Assembly: GCA_020832185.1 (NCBI GenBank)
Contig: JAFIFE010000011.1
Location: 1-64,000, forward strand
Direction of reading: 5' to 3'
Length of the DNA stretch: 64,000 nt
DNA from: Alkalibacterium sp.
Lineage (GTDB): Bacteria; Bacillota; Bacilli; Lactobacillales; Carnobacteriaceae_A
Shown: piece after piece, positions 45,844 to 54,973 of the stretch
How the letters are laid out: every line of letters starts with the position of its first letter
How positions within the stretch are numbered: the stretch's first letter is position 1
Translations under genes and position numbers: made by a program
The notes under the pieces: model-generated
Seen by the model: only the letters and a program-made list of their open reading frames with translations
Databases searched by the model: none
Told to the model about the DNA's origin: nothing

Positions 45844-46193
45844 TGTGATCTCCTTCCAATTTTTGCATGAAGTCGCACTGTCTATGCAAACTGATCATAC
45901 GGTTTACACGTGACGTGCAATGCATTCACATCACCTTAAACTAATCATTTTTCCATCGAGTGTTTGAGACGATTGCTTTAATATATTATTAAACGATGGA
46001 AATAGGATTAGAAACTAATGTGAGCTCTAATAAAGTAGTATACACTTTTTTTTAGGACAGGACCAGATTTTTTGATAAGTTGTCTTAAAATTACAGTTCA
46101 CGCATGAGTCAGGATATGGTACAATGAACACGAGTAAAATTGATAGTAAAATTTAGTAAATATCACTGAATACACTTAAAAGGAGCGGATTTA
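45844..46193. other. Divergent regulatory gap (transporter / galE)
   Basis: 350 bases separate the two divergent units. On the galE side a good promoter is visible at 46097-46125. On the transporter side a TTGCAC / TATGAT pair with a short 15-base spacer is possible near 45895-45920, but is weak. An AT-rich inverted repeat (TTTAATA TAT TATTAAA, 45977-45993) lies in the middle and may be an operator. No small gene was found. Confidence 0.4.
46097..46125 (+). promoter_or_regulatory. galE promoter
   Basis: TTCACG (46097-46102), a 17-base spacer, then TACAAT (46120-46125) with TGG just before it giving an extended -10. The start codon is 69 bases downstream of the -10, with an AAAAGGAGCGG ribosome site just before it. 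Confidence 0.7.
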
Positions 46194-47207
46194 ATGGCTA
46201 TTCTAGTTACAGGTGGCGCGGGTTATATCGGCAGTCACACGGTCATCGAATTGATCAAAGAAAATTATGACGTGGTGATAGTGGATGATTTTTCCAACTC
46301 CAAACCCACTGTCATCGATCGCATTGAAGAATTATCAGGAAAGCGTCCTGCGTTTCACGAGGTCAATATTACGGATAAAGACGCGTTAAGAGACGTTTTT
46401 GAGGCCCACGACCTGGAGGCAGTTATTCATTTTGCGGGATACAAAGCCGTTGGCGAATCTGTTTCAAACCCTCTTAAATATTATGATAATAATTTGAACG
46501 GGACCATCGTCTTGATGCAGCTGATGAACGACTATAATGTGAAGAAAATGGTCTTCAGTTCCAGCGCCACTGTGTACGGCATGACGAATAAAGCGCCGTT
46601 TACAGAAGATATGCCCCTGTCTACGACTAATCCATACGGGACAACTAAGATGTTTATCGAACAATTCATCCAGGATCAGTACGTCGCTGACGAAACATGG
46701 AGTGCAGCCTTGCTGCGTTACTTCAATCCCATCGGTGCTCACGAATCCGGACGCATCGGCGAAGACCCTAATGACATTCCAAATAACCTGATGCCCTATA
46801 TCACTCAAGTGGCTGTTGGAAAACGTGATTTCTTGTCTGTCTTCGGGTCTGACTACGATACACCAGACGGAACTGGCGTGAGAGATTATATCCATGTCGT
46901 CGATCTGGCTAAGGGGCACATTAGAGCGTTGGAAAAAGTACTGGAAACAACCGGACTAGATGCGTTCAACCTGGGGACAGGTGTCGGCTACTCTGTCCTT
47001 GATGTCGTGAAGGCTTTTGAAAAAGCAAATAATGTTGAGATCCCCTACGAACTCGTTGACCGTCGACCGGGCGATATCGGGACAAGTTTCGCAGATGTGT
47101 CTAAAGCTAAAAACACATTAGGCTGGAAAGCTGAATTTGGAATCGAAGACATGTGCCGCGACTCATGGAACTGGCAGAAATCGAATCCGAATGGGTACGA
47201 AAACTAA
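46194..47207 (+). CDS. galE: UDP-glucose 4-epimerase
   Basis: A 337-residue extended SDR. NAD motif VTGGAGYIGSHT (5-16), HFAGYKAVGES near 82, the catalytic SSSATVYG near 122 and NPYGTTKMFIEQ (YXXXK) near 146, then YFNPIGAHESG near 175. It interconverts UDP-glucose and UDP-galactose (often also GlcNAc/GalNAc), supplying galactose-type donors for the polysaccharide clusters. It is the first plus-strand gene of the window, with its own promoter and terminator, so it is monocistronic. Confidence 0.96.
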   Translation: MAILVTGGAGYIGSHTVIELIKENYDVVIVDDFSNSKPTVIDRIEELSGKRPAFHEVNITDKDALRDVFEAHDLEAVIHFAGYKAVGESVSNPLKYYDNNLNGTIVLMQLMNDYNVKKMVFSSSATVYGMTNKAPFTEDMPLSTTNPYGTTKMFIEQFIQDQYVADETWSAALLRYFNPIGAHESGRIGEDPNDIPNNLMPYITQVAVGKRDFLSVFGSDYDTPDGTGVRDYIHVVDLAKGHIRALEKVLETTGLDAFNLGTGVGYSVLDVVKAFEKANNVEIPYELVDRRPGDIGTSFADVSKAKNTLGWKAEFGIEDMCRDSWNWQKSNPNGYEN

Positions 47208-47220
47208 AATGTTAATGATA

Positions 47221-47249
47221 AAGCCTCCATTCAGTTGGAGGCTTTTTTC
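47221..47249 (+). terminator. galE terminator
   Basis: Nine-base perfect stem (AAGCCTCCA at 47221-47229 and TGGAGGCTT at 47236-47244) with a six-base loop and then TTTTT. It starts 14 bases past the galE stop. Confidence 0.92.
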
Positions 47250-47394
47250 TGTCCAAACGCTATTCTCTTGTTATAGTTAGCATTCAACACATAAATGAGT
47301 CCACCGGAAGTTATGGAAAAAGTCAGTATGTGGCTTTCCTCAATTTGCTTTAATTCTCGATTACACACTCCCCTGCTGAGTTTTCCATTAAAAA
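47250..47394. other. Spacer after galE without visible gene
   Basis: This first half of the 317-base gap between galE and the GH16 gene has no open frame, clear promoter or repeat that I can support. The second half holds a palindromic repeat, listed separately. Confidence 0.4.
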
Positions 47395-47446
47395 TACCCC
47401 CAAAAGTTAGATTTTAGGTCTAACTTCTGGGGGTCGGCTCAATGCA
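47395..47446 (-). repeat. Palindromic repeat, copy 1 (bidirectional terminator-like)
   Basis: CCCCCAAAAGTTAGA (47397-47411) and TCTAACTTCTGGGGG (47419-47433) form an almost perfect 15-bp stem. On the minus strand the whole unit reads CATTGAGCCGACCCCC then the stem, and it closely matches the plus strand at 62436-62487. It sits between two convergent genes (galE and GH16), where it could end both transcripts. The ACCCCNAAAGTTAGAC ends resemble IS3-family (IS150 group) terminal repeats, an inference by eye. Confidence 0.7.
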
Positions 47447-47524
47447 GTATACTGCAGTGACTTCCTTTTTGACTTATTTATTGACTGATTTCAAAGTTGC
47501 TTACAATAAGCAGCTCGTCTTTTA

Positions 47525-49651
47525 TCAGTTTGATTTGCCATTAGTGTTCATATTGCGGTTTGGATTATCGCTGTTTCCTCTGTTTTCATGATTGTTTCGG
47601 TTGTGATTGTCGTTATCTTTGTTGCCTCTCTCCTGGTGATTGTTGCGGTTATGATTGTCATTGTCTCTGTTATTTTTAGGTGTTTCCGTTTCTTCCTCAG
47701 AAATAAATTCAACTTCTCTCAAACTGATATTATCTAAAGTCATCAAGTAAGGAACAGCCGGTTGTGCTTCTGTATGTTCACGTCCAAATCCGAATAACAG
47801 TCTGCTGGCTCCATTTTCTCCGACGTGGAAGATCAGTTCATATGAATCGCCCTCTTCGTTGACTGGGAAGACGTTTATTTCTTCACCTGATCCGACTAGC
47901 TCAACACGCATGTCTCTAGCCTGTTCTGATGTCATATCGAATGACAGTTTGTAGGTTCCTTCAGCGACGGATAAATCCTGGAATAACTGAATCTGCCACC
48001 AGTTCCATCCGACTTGCTGGATTTCAGTAGTTAATACAGTGTTTTCAACTGAGAACACGCCTCTTCCGCCATTAGGATCGAAATCAGCTAAGTTGAAGGT
48101 GTTCCACGTTGAGAGATTGTCTGGATTTCCGAAAGTCGTTGTCTCATCAAACGACCCATCTTCGACCAGATTTTCTCCAACAACCTGCCAGTTAGCCGGG
48201 TTACGGTCTAAGTCGTCAACTGGTTCTGGTTCTTCCCCTGCATCAGGGTCTTTTGGTGTAGGAATCGCTTCATAGTCTGCATTTGCATCTTCATATACTC
48301 TGACATAATCCACTTCTACTTGTGCCGGGAATTCAGTGGTCGCATCCGGTTCTCCTCCGTACCATCCGCCAACTGCCAGATTCAATATGATAAAGAACTC
48401 CTGGTTGAACGGTGCCGGATAATACCCGCCATCGCTGCGCCAGTCACTTGTTCTATAGTATAGATCGTCATTGACGTACCATCTGATCTCTTCCGGTTCC
48501 CATTCAACGCTGTACGTATTGAAATCAGTTGTTCTATTTTCACCAGTGAAGGTATATTCGCCGGCACTATAGGTATTTAAAGGCCATTCTCCCCCATAAT
48601 GAATTGCGCCACCGATTTTATTCGTTTCTGAGCCACGGTTTTCCATAATGTCGATTTCTCCTGATGCAGCCCATCCACCGTACGTGTCATCTTGAGGCAT
48701 CATCCAGAATGCCGGCCAGTAGCCTTGTCCTTCAGGCAATTTCATGCTCGCTTCAAAACGACCATAAGCCTGGCTGAATAGACCATCTGACAGAATTTTA
48801 CCTGACGTATAGTCATATGTGCCGTGTTCATCAGAGACCTGTTCTTCTCGAGCTTCCAGTATCAGACGTCCATCTTCTAATCTGACGTTATCTTCCTGGT
48901 AAGACTGTTTCTCATTGTTGCCCCAGCCATCGACCCATTCGTCCCCACTCCAGAAGCCGTTTCCAGTATCGATTCTCCATTTCGTCAGATCAAGGGACTC
49001 CCCATCAAATTCATCATTCCAAGTCAACTGCCAGTCACGTTCAACGTTTTCTTCTTCCACTTCGCCAAGAGAACGAATCGTAATCGACTCAAAAGTCAGT
49101 GTGTGCTCTTCTTCAGGTGTTGTGGCTCCGCTGTGCTGAACATTTCCTAACAGGAACTTGAAATCCATCGAGCCGCTTTGCATAGTCGTCACTTCATGCG
49201 TAAACGTTTGCAATTCATTGGTTAACACAAAGTTTGCCTGTGGATTTCCAGACAAGCCGTCATATTCAACCACTACTGGCCGTTCAACGGATGATTTGGC
49301 TTCAAATGTGAGTTCATAGCGGTGATTGGCTTCAACAGCCACACTTTCCTGAATCAATTGTGTAGACCAACTAATAGGAATGCCCCAGTCAGGATGCATA
49401 CCGGCGATCCTATTAATCGTTACACGAGCCTGATTATTATCGACCGCGAAAGTAGACTCGCCACCTTCACCATTCCATGTCGTCCAGTGTTCCGTTCCTT
49501 CTGTAAATGACCCGTTTCTGATAATACTGCTCTGTTCCTGCTCCTCTTCCTCAACTGCCATAACAGACTCCTGATTTTGAATATGATTCAAAACTGCCGG
49601 GCCCATGAACAATAAGCTGCAAATAACGGCGACGCTTTTCTTATTCTTCAT
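47525..49651 (-). CDS. Secreted GH16 endo-beta-1,3-glucanase with flanking CBMs
   Basis: A 708-residue secreted enzyme. Signal peptide 1-33. CBM4/9-like module 41-195 (SIIRNGSFTEGTEHWTTWNG). GH16 catalytic domain 205-455 with the ExDxxE signature in GEIDIMENRG (331-340: nucleophile E332, D334, acid/base E337), and WNDEFDGESLDLTKW and GYWPAFWMMPQ typical of laminarinases. Second CBM4/9-like module 490-650. Then an Asn/Arg/His-rich repeat tail (656-708) without LPXTG. It should cut beta-1,3- or mixed-linked glucans outside the cell and supply oligosaccharides to the importer upstream. A GTCCAGTG-like fine specificity cannot be judged. Confidence 0.93.
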   Translation of the reverse strand: MKNKKSVAVICSLLFMGPAVLNHIQNQESVMAVEEEEQEQSSIIRNGSFTEGTEHWTTWNGEGGESTFAVDNNQARVTINRIAGMHPDWGIPISWSTQLIQESVAVEANHRYELTFEAKSSVERPVVVEYDGLSGNPQANFVLTNELQTFTHEVTTMQSGSMDFKFLLGNVQHSGATTPEEEHTLTFESITIRSLGEVEEENVERDWQLTWNDEFDGESLDLTKWRIDTGNGFWSGDEWVDGWGNNEKQSYQEDNVRLEDGRLILEAREEQVSDEHGTYDYTSGKILSDGLFSQAYGRFEASMKLPEGQGYWPAFWMMPQDDTYGGWAASGEIDIMENRGSETNKIGGAIHYGGEWPLNTYSAGEYTFTGENRTTDFNTYSVEWEPEEIRWYVNDDLYYRTSDWRSDGGYYPAPFNQEFFIILNLAVGGWYGGEPDATTEFPAQVEVDYVRVYEDANADYEAIPTPKDPDAGEEPEPVDDLDRNPANWQVVGENLVEDGSFDETTTFGNPDNLSTWNTFNLADFDPNGGRGVFSVENTVLTTEIQQVGWNWWQIQLFQDLSVAEGTYKLSFDMTSEQARDMRVELVGSGEEINVFPVNEEGDSYELIFHVGENGASRLLFGFGREHTEAQPAVPYLMTLDNISLREVEFISEEETETPKNNRDNDNHNRNNHQERGNKDNDNHNRNNHENRGNSDNPNRNMNTNGKSN

Positions 49652-49997
49652 CCTTTTCCTCCGTTTTTCTTATTTTTTTTAAAATTGGAACACATAGTTG
49701 GGGAGTGCAATAATTCTGATCAAAATGGCGACTCGATACAAGGTGTGCCCGCGAAGAAGTGATCCGCGAGTTTCCCTATGATTGGTTATTTGAAAAAGTG
49801 TCTATTACATTTATCCACTTAGGTTTGAGGAGGTATTATTTCCTGATCTCAGCTCGATTTGACTATTATTCATCTTGGAGTTTGCTGAAGCCGTCATTAG
49901 TTTCAGCTTGATCAATCTAGCGTACCTTGGTCTCAACCTGACTTAAGATGTTAAGGACGCGAAGACTATTAAGCCTTCGCTTTCCTCTACATTTTCT
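49652..49997. other. 346-base spacer with weak hairpins
   Basis: No gene or promoter pair was found here that I can support. A short hairpin (GCGAAGAC and GCCTTCGC at 49959-49980) lies about 20 bases past the phosphorylase stop but has no U-run. A second small stem (CGCG...CGCG near 49749-49770) is present. The GH16 gene has AACGGAGGAAAAGG as its ribosome site. No copy of the LacI operator is seen. Confidence 0.4.
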
Positions 49998-52900
49998 TTA
50001 ACCTAGTTCAACTTCAATCGAAGCTACTTGTTTATTTCTGATTAGTTCTGCCCACTCACCTGTCACACCATTTGAATCGAAGGTTTGCGTTTCTCCAGAT
50101 GCTAATGTAACTGTGTATGAGTCTGGTTTCACTCCGTCTTCTCCAAAAGTATTCTTAGATGCTTTGTTCTTATAGGTAACGGGAATGTCACCGAACAATG
50201 TGAAGCTTACTTTTCCATCAGCGAAGAAATCAGCTGGAAGGACTGGATTCAACGTAAACGTCAATTCGTCCAGCATGTTAAATGGTTTTTTACCGATAAA
50301 TAACTCGACCCACATGTTCAGGAACTCTACAGTCGATCCACTTAAACGAGCAACAAATCCTTTACCGTGTAAGCTCTCATCCGGGTTCGCGCTGCTTGCG
50401 ATGAATGACGAGTTTTCTAGAATGCTTCGACCATATACTTCAGGGTCATTGAATACGACTAATCCTGTTTTGATTTCTTCGAAGAATTCATCATACAAGC
50501 CTACTTTTACAAGCTCAAGCAGGTATTTATATGCCATATGAAGGAATACCGATTCATTTTCAAGCCAACCTGGGGTAAAGAATTTAGCACGGCCCAGTTC
50601 GATTGGTTCATCTTTAATGCTGGCACTTGTTTTGTACATGCCCAGCTTCTTGTCGTACAAATCTGATGCTCTTACTTTTTTGTACAACTCACGCGCTTCA
50701 TTTACATCACCTGAAGTTTTCATCTTTTTGACGATTCCTTCTAAGAACGGTGTAACTGGGTGCGGAGTCATTTTTACGATCTCGTCATTTTTAACTTCTG
50801 CTTCAAAGTAGACGTAGGTTGGTACAACTTCAGTATCCAGTTGTTCAACTGATTCAACAGCTTTAGTAATTAAATCGCTGAACAGGTCAATGACATTTGA
50901 AACTGTTTCTTTATCTATTTTGACCATATCAAATGACTCATTTTCAGCAATCGCTTCACGGTACGTTTCACGAACAGCAGTCAATGTTTTCCACGCTTTC
51001 AAGTCTAAATCACTAATACCTTTCAGTGCATTTCTCAATTCCATTAAGAATTCAGCTGCTTCTGAAGGCAGTGATACGCTCTGCTTGTCTTCAACATTTA
51101 CAAGTAGGTCAACCATGCGTTTAACTTCGTATAATTCTGAAGTCCCTGCACCAAACATTCCCGGCAGTCCATTCATGGCATCGTTCCACCCGGGTTTGCC
51201 GCCTTCCATCTCAACACCTAGTCCATAAGGGGCCAGACTGGATAACTTGTTCCCCGCAAGTAATATTAGTTTACTGAATAAGCTGGTTTCTACTGGCTTA
51301 CTGTCAGAGACGACCCATAGGTTTTCACCTTTAGACTGTGCTTTGATTTTTTCTTCGTCTTCTTTGACTGCATCGTACTGACGCCAACCTAGTTTGCCCT
51401 TCTTCAGTTTTTCTTTTAATGGTCTAACAGATACAGGACTATTGAAGAATCGGTAACTTTCATCAAAGAACGCTTCTTCTGCTTTGTCAGGGTATACAGC
51501 AAGATAGCTGTCGATCAAGTCAAGATTATATGTCCAGTGATCACTCCAGAATCCTTCACCGTGTTCCGCTTCAAGCGCTTCTTTACTTGCACTCAATACA
51601 TCAGTCAGTACAGCTTCAAATGAATCAGTTAAGTTGATAGAGTTTTCTTCAACAAATTTCTTAAAGCTTCCAGGAGTATAGCCTTCTGATGACGTGTTCA
51701 ACCAGCTGGTCTGATCTTCAGCTGTAAAGCCGTACTCTGTAAAGTCAAATGACTGATCTTCCAAAGTGTACTTCACTGTTTTAATCGACAACGGATTGTA
51801 ACCATCCAGTTGAATCAGACTCATAAACTGACGCATGTTTCTGTCAGCGACTTTAGGTTCGAAAAAGATATCCAGTCGTCTGTTCTGGTTCATATCGCGA
51901 TAATTCCCGTTCCCCTGTGAATAGTATTCAGGTGAAATGGAGAAGAAGTTGTAATCGCGTTCCAGATCGCCATGTTTTCGTGAATATAAGTAGAAGACTT
52001 GTTTAGCCTTTTCATTTTCAAACACGATTGGGAATCCACCACGAATCCCGTTATCCAGATAATTCTGTTTAACGTAAGCATCAAATGCTTTATTTGCTGT
52101 TTTCGTTTCGACACGTTTTGAAAATTCCTGAGCTAAAGTAACTGCTGACTTTCTATAGTCATTTAACATTTCAGAAGTGATATTTTTACTGATAAATTCG
52201 GCTGCACTTTGTCTGTCTGAGGTCTGTCCGAAAACACTTGTGAGAGTCAACGAATCGTCCCCAGGGAGTTCCACATCAAATGGTGTAAAGGCACAACTCA
52301 CTTTGTTTGTTCCAATTTGAAGAGATGCATCAAGTTTATCTGAATTGAAGAAGCCCTTAGGTTTTTGAAGAGTCAAGTCGCCTTTAAAGATTACATCACG
52401 GTCAAAAATCGGTGACAGGAAAGTTTCTTCTGATGACGTATTCAGTAAAGAAGTGTAGAAATTCCCTTCATCATTCTGGTCGACTTTTGCATCATCGGCT
52501 GTGCTTCCTCTCAGGAAATAGTAGGCAAATGTGTCATCTTCAACTGACGCGTCAAACCAGCTTTTGAATGTATTTGAAATCGTCTTGTATCCTGCATCGT
52601 CAACATGAGCCGGGAACATACTGGAAAGTCCGTCCAGTCCACTTATCGAAAGTGGCTCGTCACGAAGATTAGTCAGTGTCACTTCTCTAATCAGACCAGG
52701 AATCGCCTGATGAGGTAAGGTATAGTACACTACCTGCATTTTCAGTCCCAGCTTCTCGTGTGTATGTGTCAATTCCAGATGGTTGTCCGCAATCGACATC
52801 TCATCTGTAATCGCCTCGCTTTCCTCAGAAAACGGCTCGTACTCAACAGTTTCTTCTTCACGTGTCACTTTTAAGAATGTACGGAATCCTTGCGTTGAAA

Positions 52901-53114
52901 TGTACTGGTATGCTTTGTTTGCCGGTAGGAATTCCAGCATCGCATTGTCTTTATTCTCGACTCCGAAACTCGCGATCCCCTGTCCTCTATTGACGTAGAA
53001 AGCCCATAATGGGATCCCATCTGTTCCGGAAATTCCAGGTAAGAAACTGGCAAACGGACTTGCCTCCTGGAAATTCTTAATTTGAAATCGTCCGTCATCT
53101 AATAATTTATACAC
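49998..53114 (-). CDS. GH94-like beta-1,3-oligoglucan phosphorylase (GH161-type)
   Basis: A 1038-residue cytoplasmic phosphorylase with the large N-terminal beta-sandwich and (alpha/alpha)6 barrel of the GH94/GH149/GH161 clan. The N-terminus FQEASPFASFLPGISGTDGI is typical. The catalytic acid should lie in GEGFWSDHWTYNLDLIDSYL near 518-537 and PGWNDAMNGLPGMFGAG near 648 is the phosphate-side block. Length and context (GH16 laminarinase, GH30, importer) fit beta-1,3-oligoglucan phosphorylases (GH161) better than cellobiose phosphorylase (about 810). It starts with GTG at 53114, AAAGG about ten bases before. It releases glucose-1-phosphate from imported oligosaccharides. GH number is inferred. 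Confidence 0.83.
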   Translation of the reverse strand: MYKLLDDGRFQIKNFQEASPFASFLPGISGTDGIPLWAFYVNRGQGIASFGVENKDNAMLEFLPANKAYQYISTQGFRTFLKVTREEETVEYEPFSEESEAITDEMSIADNHLELTHTHEKLGLKMQVVYYTLPHQAIPGLIREVTLTNLRDEPLSISGLDGLSSMFPAHVDDAGYKTISNTFKSWFDASVEDDTFAYYFLRGSTADDAKVDQNDEGNFYTSLLNTSSEETFLSPIFDRDVIFKGDLTLQKPKGFFNSDKLDASLQIGTNKVSCAFTPFDVELPGDDSLTLTSVFGQTSDRQSAAEFISKNITSEMLNDYRKSAVTLAQEFSKRVETKTANKAFDAYVKQNYLDNGIRGGFPIVFENEKAKQVFYLYSRKHGDLERDYNFFSISPEYYSQGNGNYRDMNQNRRLDIFFEPKVADRNMRQFMSLIQLDGYNPLSIKTVKYTLEDQSFDFTEYGFTAEDQTSWLNTSSEGYTPGSFKKFVEENSINLTDSFEAVLTDVLSASKEALEAEHGEGFWSDHWTYNLDLIDSYLAVYPDKAEEAFFDESYRFFNSPVSVRPLKEKLKKGKLGWRQYDAVKEDEEKIKAQSKGENLWVVSDSKPVETSLFSKLILLAGNKLSSLAPYGLGVEMEGGKPGWNDAMNGLPGMFGAGTSELYEVKRMVDLLVNVEDKQSVSLPSEAAEFLMELRNALKGISDLDLKAWKTLTAVRETYREAIAENESFDMVKIDKETVSNVIDLFSDLITKAVESVEQLDTEVVPTYVYFEAEVKNDEIVKMTPHPVTPFLEGIVKKMKTSGDVNEARELYKKVRASDLYDKKLGMYKTSASIKDEPIELGRAKFFTPGWLENESVFLHMAYKYLLELVKVGLYDEFFEEIKTGLVVFNDPEVYGRSILENSSFIASSANPDESLHGKGFVARLSGSTVEFLNMWVELFIGKKPFNMLDELTFTLNPVLPADFFADGKVSFTLFGDIPVTYKNKASKNTFGEDGVKPDSYTVTLASGETQTFDSNGVTGEWAELIRNKQVASIEVELG

Positions 53115-53129
53115 ACTTAGTCAACCTTT

Positions 53130-54467
53130 CTATGCCTGCTCATTCATTACAGTTGTGATGCTGTGTTCAGGTAAATGAACAGTAACTGCTTCATTATTTA
53201 CTGTTAACGTCATCGTTACTGCTTTTTCTGTTTCGTTTAAAAGAACCGTCGCTATGCTGCCATCCGTGTTTTTAAATGAGACGACTGACAGGTCTGTGGC
53301 ATTCACATCTGACTCTACACGTACAGCACCCGGTCTGATGTATTTGCTCAGGTGTCCGATGAAATAGTATGAACTGTTGTAATGGACATCTTTTGATTGG
53401 GTGTCCACAATAATCGGTGCATCACAATAGTTTCCCACATGGTTAGGGCCCCCTTTTTCATCGAGCACGATGTTCCAGTCCAGAAACCCTTCAAGCCAGT
53501 TGTTCATATCGCCGATGATGTTTCGAGCGTAGCGTTCGCCTGTATTCCATGCCCCAAGCTGCACGCCCCCTTCGATGCACCCTTCTGTGAATATCAGATG
53601 CTTCTCAGGGTATTTGTCATGCACTTTCGACAGTTCCTCGAAGTCTTCTGACATGTACCAGTGGTTTCCGACGCCCCAGACTAAGGCATTAGCTTCGTCA
53701 TCTTTCAAAACGGTATCCGCACGTTCAAAAATCAAGTCGCGGTTGTGGTCCCAGATAATGATCTTGACGTTCAAGTCTTCAGTTTTAAACACATTTGCCA
53801 GTTCTTTGACCATCTCTTTTTCTTCTTCAGCTGTATATTCACATGAATCCCATACTTGAGTTGCTGCCGGTTCATTTTGAACAGTGACAGCTTCGATTTC
53901 AAAGCCTTTTTCCTGCATCACCTTCACGTAACGGGCAATGTACTTGGCCCAAAGGGAGTAATATTCTTTCATCAGCTTACCGCCGTGATTTCGTTCCCCA
54001 TTCGTTTTCATCCATGCAGAAGGACTCCAGGGAGATGCGACTAATGTTAAGGGCTGACCGGCTATTTCCTGTGCACGTCTTAACGCAGGTAAAACCCATT
54101 GTTCTTCATGTTCGATCGAGAAGCTGTCTAGTGATTCATCGTTTTCATCAATGTAGTCGTAGTGCTCCAGTGAAAAATCACAGCTCGCAATATGCAGTCG
54201 ACTCATTGTGTAGCCCAGTCCCTCTTTGGGATCGTAGTAGGCCTTTAAGATACTTTCTTTCTTGTCTACTGATATCTGATCTAAAGTATAAGTCGCTGCT
54301 TCAGTTAAAGCCCCGCCAAAACCCATCCATGTCTGGTACGATTTTGTTGAGTCAACGGAAACCTCTACATCTGCTTTATAATCAGCTTCTTTTGTGATAG
54401 AAACAGGTTGCCAGAAGCTGTTCGTCTTCTTCACAGACTGAACTGCTGTTACAGTACGTTTAGTCAT
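53130..54467 (-). CDS. Intracellular GH30 beta-glucosidase/glucanase
   Basis: A 445-residue GH30 enzyme from the ATG at 54467 (MTKRTVTAVQ), the start with an AAGGA site at suitable distance; the frame is open to 54527. WMGFGGALTEAATYTLDQI is the GH30 opening. Acid/base Glu199 lies in VTVQNEPAATQ, and nucleophile Glu295 in IFTEGCIEGG. A C-terminal beta domain starts near 365. No signal peptide, so it is cytoplasmic. Related enzymes act on beta-1,6-linked glucose, which would suit branch removal from imported laminari-oligosaccharides. It ends 16 bases before the phosphorylase start, so they form a pair. Confidence 0.9.
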   Translation of the reverse strand: MTKRTVTAVQSVKKTNSFWQPVSITKEADYKADVEVSVDSTKSYQTWMGFGGALTEAATYTLDQISVDKKESILKAYYDPKEGLGYTMSRLHIASCDFSLEHYDYIDENDESLDSFSIEHEEQWVLPALRRAQEIAGQPLTLVASPWSPSAWMKTNGERNHGGKLMKEYYSLWAKYIARYVKVMQEKGFEIEAVTVQNEPAATQVWDSCEYTAEEEKEMVKELANVFKTEDLNVKIIIWDHNRDLIFERADTVLKDDEANALVWGVGNHWYMSEDFEELSKVHDKYPEKHLIFTEGCIEGGVQLGAWNTGERYARNIIGDMNNWLEGFLDWNIVLDEKGGPNHVGNYCDAPIIVDTQSKDVHYNSSYYFIGHLSKYIRPGAVRVESDVNATDLSVVSFKNTDGSIATVLLNETEKAVTMTLTVNNEAVTVHLPEHSITTVMNEQA

Positions 54468-54918
54468 CTTTTTAATCATCCTTAGTTTGTATAGATTTTC
54501 ATGATGGTCAGATGCGGATCGCCGCATCTGTTCTTCATTTTGACTTTTTTAGGTGCTGCTCGTTTAATTTCTAAAAATGAGTTGCCTGTTAAAGTCGGTT
54601 TTCCTTCAACTCATTTCAAACGTCATCTCGAGTCTTCACTGTCTCGCTTGACTAAGTGCAACTCAATTCCTATTGCTTTTTGAGTGACGGGTAGCGATAC
54701 TGACTAGCTTTAACTGAATCATCTTCTTTATTTCAGTCCAAGGTAATCGCTTTGACTACCTTCAGCTCACGTGATTTCTAATCTTGAGTGACCGGATAAA
54801 ACAGGTTTAGAAGGTACTCACTTAGTGTTCACTTCTGAGTTCAAGCAAATAGGTCCAGATTCATTCTCCAAGCTTAAAATAAAGCTTTTTCCCAATGTAT
54901 CCAGTCTAATTTTGTTAC
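54468..54918. other. Leader region of the GH30 gene
   Basis: About 450 bases between the importer terminator and the GH30 start. CAGATGCGG and CCGCATCTG (54509-54517 and 54522-54530) form a perfect nine-base stem with a four-base loop about 42 bases before the ATG. No U-run follows on the minus strand, so it may be a stabilising or regulatory hairpin. The rest has no gene and no operator copy that I can see. Confidence 0.45.
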
Positions 54919-54964
54919 AAAAAAAGCACTATGCTCTACAAAACACATAGATGATAGTACTTTT
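54919..54964 (-). terminator. Terminator after importer permease genes
   Basis: AAAGTACTAT and ATAGTGCTTT (minus strand) pair over ten bases with one G-U pair, then TTTTTTTG. It is ten bases past the permease stop and separates the importer from the GH30/phosphorylase pair. Confidence 0.85.
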
Positions 54965-54973
54965 GTTGTAAGA

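Noticed and set aside
47443-47456. 14-bp perfect palindrome TGCAGTATACTGCA
   Set aside because: It lies in a convergent gap with no promoter beside it; taken as chance or as part of the terminator region rather than an operator.
54501-54683. 60-codon plus-strand frame in the GH30 leader
   Set aside because: Covers the GC-rich hairpin, no ribosome site, no recognisable product.
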